DNA of 64,000 nt, from assembly GCA_949358305.1 (NCBI GenBank), contig OX442315.1, positions 18,006,427 to 18,070,426 on the forward strand. Reading direction: 5' to 3'. Below, piece by piece: positions 37,401 through 49,400 of this stretch (the first letter of the stretch is position 1; every line of letters begins with the position of its first letter). A model generated the notes under the pieces. The model saw only the letters and a program-made list of their open reading frames with translations. It did no database searches and was not told the DNA's origin. The DNA is from Strigamia acuminata. Taxonomy: Eukaryota > Arthropoda > Chilopoda > Geophilomorpha > Linotaeniidae. Made by a program: the position numbers and the translations under genes.

Positions 37401-40400
37401 ATTGTGCTCGTGGGCACCAAAGACTTGTGAAAAGTTTGAACAAGTTTGAGAAACACTAAAGGGATTCAATTCCTTCCAATATTTCGAATTTTATTCATAT
37501 CATAATACCGCGCATGCGTGTTGCGAATGCAAAGTGGTCAGCTTGAGCCTCTTGGCGGTCCAAATGGCTGACATTTTTTTGTTTTGTTTACACGAGTTCA
37601 AAACAAAGTTTGTTTATATTTTATATGTTAAATGTGTTGATATACGATTATAATATGCGAAATGTGGAAAGAAAGCAATTGAATTTTCATCGTCTACTGA
37701 CGAATTGTCTAATCCGAAATGTCGAAACCCGAAAATGACAATTTGTTATGCCTAAATGGCTAATTGTTTTTTTTTCCTTTTTTTTTTGTCGAATGTCCAA
37801 TCAGAAATTCGCTGATGGAGTAAAAATGTTACTCCGTAGAATTTATTTTAATACTTCATCCTCCGTTGAAAATAAAATTAAATCCAAATATATTAAACCA
37901 ATCAATAAAAAGGACAATTTTGATATTAATGAACCATAGTTTTGACGGGAATCATTCTTTTGTCATGCCGACCTGAAGCGCTGGATCCCCCAGTCGAGAC
38001 ATCAATCACCGTGAACTACGCTGTGCCGAGAAGCCCAACCCAGAAAGCAACCCAATGCGATTGCAGACAACGCACAATTTGATTGGTGTTTAAAGTGCTG
38101 TAGCTGTAGTTACGTGGCGATGTAAAAGGGATTTTGTAAAAAAAGTTATTCATTTGTTAAAAAATGCAACAAAAAACATAATCTGAGCATCCACCATTTA
38201 ACTTTTACACAAAACGCTCCACGCATATTAATTTTAAGATTGTCATTTTTATTATTTTATGCTTTTTGAATGGTTGATTGATTGATTTAATTTATTTACA
38301 CTTTAGTTTACAGCAAGGAAGATCACGATTTTTAATCTTAACAATATAAAACATTTTTAGACATTATTAGACACTTAGGTAGTTAGACATTTAGTCATTA
38401 GACGTTTGGGCCTGGACATTTCGGATGAGACATTTGGGCTTAGATGTTTTGTCATTAGACGTTTCAGGGTGGACCCTTAGTTCACTGCAAAGCAACAAGA
38501 TTACTCAGGGGTATATTTCTTTTAAGCTTGTTTTCGGTTTGGATTCGGTTCGGTTCGGTTCAGCCAGTTTTGGGCTAATTTTGCATTTGGTCAAACTGAT
38601 ACCAAACCGTAACAATCACAAAATAGAGAATTAATAGAGCATATCATACTTTTTTGTGAAAATGTGGAGAAGGAAACACAAAGCAAACGGTACAAAACGT
38701 GAAAAAAATCTCAAATGTCCAAATTTGTATACTTCTATTTATATTTCATAAGAGAAAAAAATATCATTCTAAATTTCAATTCAGTTTCAGTTCGGATATT
38801 TTCAAACCGAATCAGTTCGGTCTCAGTTTAGGGGAAAATCGACCCGAACACAAGCTCAGTTACTCCTAGATAAAGCATAATCTTTTGTTGACATATAGTT
38901 CATTGCTGTGAGCATTACTATGCTGATCACTATATATACACCACACCCTGTTTACAAACGAAGCAATAAACTTGTATTGGGTAGACCTCAAAGCTGATCT
39001 TCAATTGAATTTTAAAACATTATAATAACAACATAACGCAGTAACAACTCTCAACAAAATTCCAATTTCTCTAGATTTTTGCATGAAGAAAGAAAAAAAA
39101 TCAATAAAAACAGCTTTTTGAAAACAACGTTAACAGCTATGAATACGAAATTATAAATTCATAGTCCTAAGCGGCCTTCCTCTTTAAAATAAACACACCG
39201 GATCTATTACAACGATAGTGCGGCGTTGGAATAACATTTATCTAACAAATTAGCCAAAAGTTTGTTTAATTAAAAAAAAAGTTTGTACATTTAGTTTGGA
39301 TTGCAGTAACAAGATTATCTTTAATTGGATGTAATTGGATGTAATTTCTAATTTATATTTTAATAGACTAATTTTCCAATTTATCTCTTGGACAACAGTT
39401 TTGAAGTGTATGTTTGGGAATTGGGACTATAAAAAATAGGGGGTGGGGAGGAGTGAAGAGAAGAAAAAAAATTGTTGAACAGCGCAAATATTACAAAGAC
39501 TGCGCAACGCTGAAGCAATGACCATCGGTGCGACCCTGGAGACTTCTAGCAGATAGAACCAGAGATGCAAGTCGAAATGTCTACCATGGGTTTGCTTATG
39601 AGTTTCTTCCACCTCCCTGTTGTGGGTCCCTTGTCTAATAAAAGTTCGCCCTTCGACCGTAGGCTGCTGGAATCTTCTTTTCCAGCTATGTACTAAGATG
39701 AATGGTCCACCTCAACCCAATAGTATGATGCAGGCCAATTTCTTGATGTTCACCAGCACTTTTTTCCGCTTTTTCTTTTTTTTCTAAATATAAATATATA
39801 TATATAATAAAAAAAAAAGTTTGCACGTCTTCATTTAATCCTAAAGCTGACATACACTTGCAGAATATTAAGCCTGAATTAATGTAGATATACACACAAA
39901 AGTGAACGTGTCTGTGTGATTTGTGGTTGTGGTTTGTTTGGTGAGAGATGGAAAAAGTTGGTAATTTATGTTGCCTCGGAACGTCGTAAATCTGGACAAA
40001 ATCCTATCTGCGTGCGATGTCCCAATCTATTTATCCACGGCGAGTATATTGGGTGTGGTGTCTACTCTATATCTCTCTGAATGGGCGAATCGCCTCTTTC
40101 ACCGAGTAGAGAGGAAGAAAAAACTCAACCAAAGTGAACAATCATTACGTCAGCATGCAAGGAGATTTATTTTTGCGGAAAAATCAAGAATTTGTCGAAA
40201 ATCTGACCCCAAAAAATGCGATTTTCATCGTTAACTGCAATGTAAAACCTAAAAAAAGTGTGCATTGATTTTCTCATTCGATGATGAATGAATGATTTAT
40301 TTTGAAGTCTGGTTGGAACGAGCTACTTGACATCCTTTTTTGTGGGAAATTAAACTTCCTTATTTTTCACTCATCTCGAAAAACACTTTTTTTTCTTCTT

Positions 40401-43400
40401 TTTAAACTCGGGGTCAAGCACTAGATCGACCTCCCATTTTTTTCACGTGGAAACCGGACTTCTCTCGAAGATTGATTCGTGCCTAGAGGTTTGTCTGATA
40501 CGCTTCCTGAGTCTTGTTTCTCTCGGGCCTTGAGCTTTGTGGACGTGAAATTGCATTTTTGTACGAGATGAAGATAGTTATTCGAGAGACAGGTCTTATA
40601 ACGTGTAGTTAGACAGGAAGTTGTTGTTTTTTCCTCTTTCCATCTCTCAGTCGCGCTCTTCTTCATCTCTTTTCTCTTAACTCTGATGTTTGCTGAGGGA
40701 GGAGATTTCAAAGTGGCAGCATATTTCCTGAGCTGTCACTTTCATTCGCGTGTGCTGTACATTTGCAGCGCAAACAGACTCGACATTTTAGCACCGCCAT
40801 CACAATGTGTCTAGGCAACAATACATTGCATGTTGCAGCAAATTTAACTTGATTTTTTGGCAAACCGCAATCGTAATTCTCGTATGATGAGGCAAATCAT
40901 ATCAATATCACATGTCCGGAAGAAATTGGTTTACAGTATATCAACTTGGATTTCACGCTTTCAATTGAATGGCAGAAGTTTAATATAATTTTCTTTGTGT
41001 TACTTTTTTGTGAATTATATTGGGATTGACGTGTTTGTGGAATAGGTTTACACCACAAAGCGGGTCGGGTTGGGTAGTTGTAGCTGAATACAAATGTGCA
41101 AGGCGATTTGACGGAGTTTGTGTTGACGGCTGCACCTAGTTTTGGTATTTATCTAAATTTTCAATAAATTTTTAATAATATTATTATATTATTTAATTAA
41201 GAATTATTTTGCTATTTTTCCATATTTATACTTTGGGTTTTCTTGGATCCATTTCTTTCTTTACGGCTCTTCTGGATTGTATTTCTGTTTACCGCTTGGT
41301 GAACAGTTTCTCTTGTCTGGTTTAAATTTTCAATTTTCATCGGGGAATGCGATCTGTAAACGCAGTGTTTGTTTCAATGGATGCGCAGCTTCAGGTGGAT
41401 CAAATGATGCAAACTTGAAACTATTTTTAATATTGATATTTGGAATTGTTGCCTTGAGTGATATTAAATAATGTTTTTTTTTTATCTGTTTGGATCACAG
41501 TAATGGCGAGGATTTATTTATTTTGTTTCCAGTTTAATAATGCATGGCCTATCTTTTATTACTTCTTTATTTATCTTTTTTTAGCTTATTTCTTTAATAT
41601 TTAATATTATTTCTCATTTGTTATTGGTCATTTATTATTTACTTGCTTACTTGTGATTTACTCAGATTGTGATTTTAGTTGTTGGGGTGTCCCTCCCTTT
41701 AGTCTCACGCTGTTGGGAGCACCCATCTATTCACTATATTATATTATTATTATTATTATAAGTTTCTATTTTGTATTCAATTAACCATCCGAATCGCGTC
41801 GCTTTATCTTGTTGGCTCTGTTTTTCTCGGTAATGCTCTTGATGAGTCACCTCCGCCTCTGACCCTCGAGGTCTACCTCAGACGGTTGGTGCAGCAGCGT
41901 CGTATCTCTTTTTGGTCTTTCTTTTTCTTTCCCGTAGAGGTGCGTGGAAATTCTTCTCATCTTTTGCAGCTGCGGGGATGACTGGCGCCTGTGATTTGTG
42001 AGCCACTGAATGCTGATGGCTTCATTGGGGAACGTCTTCGCCTCTCACGAGTGCAATCTGCTCACTTGCAGCTTCTCTTATTTTTCTCTCTTTTCTCATG
42101 TTGCTTGTTCCTCATCAGCTTGCATAATCTGGGGCCAAGTAAAGGATAGACGCAGTTCTAATCTTTTCTTCGATAAATTTTAGCCATTCCAATGCACAGT
42201 TTAACCATAACTATATATATAAATACACGGGTTTTTTTCTTTTTCTTTTACATTTTACTTCTTATCTTAATTACTTTTGGCATTTTTATGTTGCAGATAA
42301 GATTCCCGCCCCCTTTTTCCAATAACTTCTTATGGGCGGAGAATCTTTTTTGATAAGTATTGATTTTAATAATAAAAATAAGCTTTGTTTATGGAATTAT
42401 TTTTTTTATAAATTTTATTTATTGAATTTAATAGAAAATCTGTTAGAAACTTAGGCTGTTCTGATGGAATGCGAGTTTTTAAAATTAAAAGTAAATAACG
42501 GTTACGACTGGTGGGAATTATTTAGTTTAAACATTTTTAAATTGAATTTAGAATTTATTTGTCATTTCTATTAACATACCTGTTCAATTATCTTTAAGAT
42601 GTCGCACATTAAAAAGTGGGGAAAAAAATTACTGTAGTGTATTTAAATATATGACAAATGGTATTTATTTTCCATTAATTTAAAATCCTTAACATTTCTC
42701 CTCCCTTTTCTTTTTTAAAAAAAATTATTTTGAGCGAGCAAATGTCACATGTAAGCAGCTTTGTATGAAATCCTGTCAAAAAGGATTCATTTCTGCTTCC
42801 TGGTAAATCGACGGGGTCAGGAATAATGAGAAAGTGAATCTCCTATCATAAAAGATTCTTTGAAGTCGGCAGCTTCATGTGGCATTAAGTAAGTCATTTC
42901 TTCCTATAGGAATTTCCTTCTGTGTAAGCGCTATTGTACGAGGAGGAAAATGGGAAGAGATGCAGAATAAAGAGAGAAAAGACTTTTTTTTTTTAAAAAA
43001 ATAAAAAAAAAATGCGAGAAGGAATTTAATGCCCAACCAAGCATGCTATGACAAATAGATAGTAAGCCGAAATGGATCTTCCACGACTATAGTTTTGCTT
43101 TAGCGATGAATGTCAAATGAAGCGGCTCATAAAAAATACTTATCTAAGGGGGAAACGCTGCAAGATGATGAAGTGCAAGTGGGTTTAATGAGGTCAGAAC
43201 TAGAGTGAGACGAGACCTTCGCATCACTCTTTTAATGATGCCTGTCTGTCCATCCAGAGGTAAGTTGCTCTCTTGAGGGTTGCAGGACGGCCATCTTTGT
43301 CGTGCATACGTGAGTTGGGCCTGCCAATACGCGCTACTTAATCAAGTTGTCAGGGCGCTGTAGATTGCAGCGCAATACTCACTCATTCCACTTGGGCTGA

Positions 43401-46400
43401 GTGATGAGATCCAGCCAAGTAATTGACGTTTTAAGGTTTGACAGTTGGACCTGGCAAAACCCAATTACTTCCGCTGCATTGGTTAAGGTGGGTCTGCGGT
43501 GTGGGTGCGTCTGCGTCATGCCAATTTTTATTTCAATGATTGATGGACCGGGGAAAGGGTGTAATCACAGTTGGATGGACAAGACACGAATCGTTTTCTT
43601 CGCCGTTTTAACTTGGTCATTTCAAGAAATGTGAATTTTTTTTTTTTATATATTTTTTGTTGATAAATGACTTGTTGGATGGATTTTTTCAAGTTCCGAC
43701 TTAAAAAATTAAGGTTGAGATCTTGTTTTATATTAAAAGTTGGTTAAATTAATTATCTGGTAATTTGAAATCCCTGAAGAGATTTGCCAGTCAAGTGTTG
43801 ATGTGAATTAGTTGAAATCTCTAGTGAGACGAACACTGCAGCGAGGATATTGCAGCGTCCCATTAGGAAATGCTGAAATGTGCCATTGCATTTCACCAAG
43901 GCTCACATCTAGATTAATTTAACACCGTTTTATTTCGAATATTTAAATTAAAAAAAAAAATTATATTTTTAAAATGAAAATGAATTATTTTGAAAAAATA
44001 AAAACTAATAAAACGATTAAGAAATTGATGATGATTATTTTTATAGAAACTGACATCCACTTCTACTGAACTGCAAAATATTAATCCGAGATTTGTCACT
44101 CGGCCAGAAGCGATCCCTATCGTAAGTTTCCATTTTGAACTTGGAAGCATGTTGATATTGTCTTGTTGTGTTTGGTAATTGTATTTCTTTTTATTTTTGT
44201 TTTTTTTATTTTTGTTGCATTTCCACGTGTTTGGATTGCGCGCTGTATTTATGGGACAATAAAGATTCAAAGTCTGTCTAAATGCGTGCAAATGTTTGCC
44301 AAATGAATTGATGATGCGCAAGTGGCATCCGTTTGCGATGGGTGTCTGGAGGATCGGCAATGTCCTTCTGCAATGCATTTTCTGCCACTTGATATTAAAC
44401 CAATTGTTTGGCACTGTGTTTGTGTTTGTGCCCATTCAGCAGCAATTCCCATGTGTGATCGAAATGGCAATTGCGAGCATCGTGTTTATTTGATTTCCTT
44501 TCCTCCGTTTTTCCCCCAAGGTCAATTACGAGTGGCGTTAATTAGAACGCTGTCCAAATGAGGCGGCAAGACTCTGAGGTGGATCTTGGTTTGTTTAAAA
44601 TTCCAAAAATCCTTGGAGGATTACTTGTAAATTAAGGGAATCTCTTCTTCGTGCTCCCTCCGAAAGGCGATAACTTTTCACTTTGGGGCCGAGCAAATCA
44701 GAAAAGGCCAATAATGGATTCAATCTGGCTTTCCGGTGTATCGGGCTACCTTTAAAATAATGTAATTTAAAATTTGAGCTGAGAAGAAAAAAATGATTAA
44801 TTTGTTCGTTTTAATTAATTTGAAGCGCAGTTTCAACATGAAATGGGAGCGGCGGATGATATAGTGTAAGATTACAGCTGGATTAAGAATGTACGTTTAA
44901 GCTGGCATTAAAAATTGCATTCTATCATCACTTAAATGTGCATTTATATTAATTTTGATTGACAATGCTGAGATTTGGATTCCTGTGATAATGATAACGA
45001 TTAATTATTTAACGATGTATAAATTTTTTAGTTTTAGAGCGGAGGAAGTGTAAATAATTAAAGACATAAATTTTAAAAATGTGTGCAATATTGACACGAA
45101 ACCGGAGAAAATCGAAATTAATTTAATAAATGCAAATATAGAACCGAATGAACGAGATTATATTCAATTTTTAAACATTTTTTTTTTTTTACATCTTAAT
45201 CTTAATCAATTATCAAAACGTGCCTGGCGTTTCAAGTAATAGATTTAATTATTTTCAATTTAAATTTTAATTTAAAAAAAAATTTAAGAATTCCAAAAAA
45301 AAAAAAATTTAATTTCCATAAAGACTCAAGTGGGTTTTATGACTACGGGAAAAAACCATGATGGAATTATTAGTCTCAGTGGGTGTCAGAAGTTCATTTC
45401 TTGTCAAGTCCGTAAATATAGTGGAGCTAACTGCGTGGTGGCTAAGTATAAATTGAGTTATGGTGTCGTATCAACTACTTTCCCTTTATATTCGCTCATG
45501 ATGTTGCTTTAATGTGCCAGCTAGTTTCTTCGGCTTCGCTTTAGGGACCTGGGAAACTGCTTCTCTGGGCCTCATCTGGCGTTCATTGACTCGGCACTGC
45601 CACGATGTCTTTTAAGGACCATTTGCACCACCGACGCCAAGAACACAAAAAACAAAAACAAAAAATAAAAGTTTGAAAAAGTAACAAAAATAACGAACGG
45701 ATTTGCATATAAATTAAAAACATAAAAGAAAAGTGTTACCGTAAATAGTCTCGTTGAGCGCGGGATGCTAATTGAACGTAGTATATTATTACTATGTACG
45801 GGTCTAATTATTGGGGTTTGTTCACTTCACTGTTTAGAACAGTAAATACGGTCTTTACATCACATTTACTTGACTTTCCGGTAAAGTAAATACGAACTTT
45901 TTTTGTCTTTGAACATCGAATAAATGCTTCGACATGTATGTGTGCATTCATGTAACGAATATCAATGGTTTTAGCCCAAAAATCGACTGACTTAGCCCAA
46001 AAATCGACTGATTTAGCCCAAAAATCGATTGATTTAGCACGAAAATGAACATTTTAGCTCAAAAATCGATGTTTTTAGCCTAAAAATTGACATTTTCGAC
46101 CGATATAATATTGCATGATGATTATTGGCTCATACAAAGTCTATTTTTAGGCTAAAGACATCTATTTTTAGGCTAAATACATCTATTTTTAGGCTAAATA
46201 CATCTTTTTTAGGCTTAACACATCTGTTTTGTGGCTAAAAACATGCTATTCGCTTGCAAAAATACATTTTGTAAAATGTATAAAGATATGTGTTCGCAGT
46301 AAAAATATTTGTCAAATATATGAATGCATTTTTAAATACATTTTTTCAATTGCATTATGAAAAATTAGTACAAATAATATACTGAATATTGTAAAATATA

Positions 46401-49400
46401 TTTTTGAACCAATTAAATTCATTATATAAATCTAGGTTTTGCCAATAGAGCGCGGGTGTTCTGTCAGAGCATTTACGGTTCCCCTTCCTTGAAAAATTGG
46501 CGCTGACCACTTTTGTTTAGGACTTGTAAGTTTTGCGGTAATGAGTACTTAGCGAAACGTACATGTTTGTGAGCTGCGTGAGTTGAAGGGAGATTTTAGT
46601 AACGAGCAAGTTTCATAAATTACTGGTCAATGTTGTGCCTTTTGTGTTGCGATGCAATTTCATCTGTTCTTGTTGAGACCACTTAACCTCGTGATAAATG
46701 GTCGGGCTCAACGGGTTTGCCATCATTTTTCTTAATGGCCAGTAACGTGTAATGAGCTTATCACGACACGTGAATATTTCTGATGTGTTTAGAGAAATTT
46801 AGACGCTTACATCATTGCAGTCTTGTTGTGGCAATTTAGTTAGATGGTTTAAAGCTGCTCGCAAGGTTTGGTGAATGCAAATAAAGAAATAAATCTTCTA
46901 AATCATTTATCTACGAGAAGTTTGTCGAATTTAATCACGGTGTTTGCGTTATTAGATTACCTGTTTGCATTGAACTTTTTCTTTTTCTTTTTAACTTTTC
47001 AACGTGGTATTGCGTTTCAAATTTAAATTTGCTTAGATAACTTATGTGCAGTCGGGAATAACTACTTTCATGTAATTTTAGACGTTTTGCAGTTTGAAAA
47101 CCTGCGAGATTGCACGAGGAATGCAATCGATTCTTAATAATGTCGACAATGTTGGAATGAGTAATTTAATGATGCAGAGAAATCGTTGAAGGAACAATAT
47201 TTACATTTTATTAAGAATTTTTTTAGTGATGGGACGACAGTTTGCTAGCTTTTATAGCAGGTCTTACCAAGTTAACTGTTTGCAACAATGTGAGAGAGAG
47301 GTGCATTTAAATATAAGAATATGAAAACTTTATTTTATAAAAATTTCTAATTAGATTTTACAATTTGTTTGTATATTTTTTAATTGCCACTTTTACTGCG
47401 ACGTTGTTTTTTAGACTTTCTTGAGTAAAAAGGTCAAATGTAGCAAAACGGTTGGTTTTTTTTTCTGTTTACAAGCCAAATGCACGATGGTTTCGTGCAT
47501 GTTATTTTATAGTTCAATTATATGGCTAATTTTCTATTTTTTTTTCTATTTATTTGTAGAAAATCAGCAGTGTAAATGATCACTTGGATCGACTCGAAGC
47601 AGCTCTTCATTTACAGTCTCAATCCAATGCAGTTTTGCTATCCAAATTGCGTGAATTTCGAGACAGAGCAAGTGAGAATTATTTTTTTTTGTATATTATT
47701 TGAAAAAAAAGAAGAAGAAAATTGTTATTTTTTACCGAAAATTAATTTCAAATTGTTCGAAAGAACAAAATGATTTTCGGCTATTAAAAGCGAACGACGT
47801 GGTTGGTTGGGGAAAACTGCTTATTTTGCAGCTGCATATCGTATGCAGTGTGCATTACGAAGGTGATTTTATTAGGAGTTATATTTGTTTTTGAAACGAG
47901 TTTAGAAAATTTGATTGAGCTCTTAAAACTTAACGGCATCTTTTTGAAAATTTATGACAAAGGAGTTGATCGAGTGCAAAATTAAAAGTAGATTCTCAAA
48001 TTTAATTCCATGCATCTCCCGCTGGATTTGCGCTCGCTACTGCGATCCAATTTCCGCGAAAGCTTCTCTTGTAGCAAGTTAATTTAAATCACTAGGAATG
48101 TAGTTGGAGTTTGAGTAGCGCCAAGACACAAGCGACCATCCAATAAACATTTTGTTAGCCCCGTGCTGCGAATTTGAGCGCCTTTTAGAGGCCAATGTTC
48201 ATAATTGAATACAGTTGAAAAAGAAAAACGAAAAAAAAGGGTTTATTAAAATCAACTTTACGCTGATGAAAATGTTTCCTAAATTTATTAAAGTTTCCGC
48301 ACGATGCTTTTAACCGAAGTTGACATCGAAGTACAGTATTGAAAGGATTTATGCGGCAATGGTTTGAACTGATTAATCGCATTAAAAACTCAATTGCAAT
48401 ATATCTTCGGAAGGCTTTGCTACGAAATGGTAAAACATGGTTCTAAATTTTAATTATATTTTATTTAAACGTATCAGTGGGAACTAATCCAGGTCTGCCA
48501 CCGCAAACTGTGCTCGGATTGGGGTTAATTTCATATGGTCAGGCGAATTTTGGCCAAATTATATGCTGGTCATGCCGGGCTCACAGTTGGTCACAAACGA
48601 TACTTCATCACCAAAGAGCACAGCTATCACAGCAACTGTTTATTATTGTACACAGATTCTAATGCAGAAGGGGAAATTGCTGTCTAAATTCCGCGGAAAT
48701 CGGTACCATGTGTGCACCATATGTTTTTGTAGGGGAAGAAATGGGAATAAAACTGTAGCGAAAATAATGATAAATTTATTGAGAATCGCTGTGTTTATTT
48801 TGCACTTTGGATTCGAATTTTGCATTTGAAGTTTAAGGTTTAACGCATTAATTAAACCTTTTAGGCTGATTGAGTAAACAAAAATGAAGTACCTTTATTC
48901 TTGAAAAGCAAATCTCAATCACTTGACAAAGCAAGCAGAACGAACGTCGGAGTTTAGAGACGGGATGAAACGATTAAACAAATTGCAACTATTTTATTCG
49001 TCCTTTTCCATCTTTCATTTACTTATACGTTTAATTTGTTATGTCAATAAAAGAGCAAGAAATGGAAAAACATCAAAACTTTAAGTGCTTAGAAAGTAAA
49101 TATCCCTGTCGTAGAGGCTTCAGTTACCCCAACCCCTTCTGGGAAAAAGAACTTTTGTTATTTTAAAGTTTTTTTTTATTATTTTTTTTATGTCGTGTTC
49201 AGTATTTTATCAAAACAAAAAATTGGTATTAAACTCGAGCTGTTGGATTGGCATCCATGACAACTTCTTTTTGGCAATTTAACGCAGTAACTAGAAGATA
49301 TTTTTCAAGTAAAACTGTACGAAATAATGTAATTCCCTTTTTAAACTTTGCTTAGCATGTTTTATTGAGGACAAAATTACATAGCAACTAATAATACGAA

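Larger units (their letters stand above)
13452..47559 (+). other. MGAT1 intron 1 (34.1 kb)
   Basis: Bounded by AAG|GTAAGA and TTTGTAG|AAA. It contains the listed MITEs, SINE-like heads, retroposon tails and tandem arrays. The unlisted stretches (14602-15705, 16035-17274, 17485-19990, 20165-22818, 23265-25847, 26339-29268, 33775-35891, 38857-41682, 41763-45736, 46480-47559) hold AT-rich DNA with long T/A tracts. No exon, RNA gene or repeat I can support was found in them. Confidence 0.85.

Noticed and set aside
37950-38060. GC-richer block that might be an exon or 5S-like RNA gene
   Set aside because: No frame gives a recognised protein and it does not match the 5S rRNA pattern; kept only as an unexplained core of a possible element.
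41800-42130. GC-richer stretch with a possible short reading frame near 41840-41920
   Set aside because: No splice sites in phase with MGAT1 and no recognised motif. GnT-I residues are already continuous across exons 1 and 2.
43914-44435. 173-residue minus-strand ORF
   Set aside because: Its C-terminal half is low-complexity N/K/F/I from AT-rich DNA, several other ORFs overlap it on both strands, and there is no family motif.
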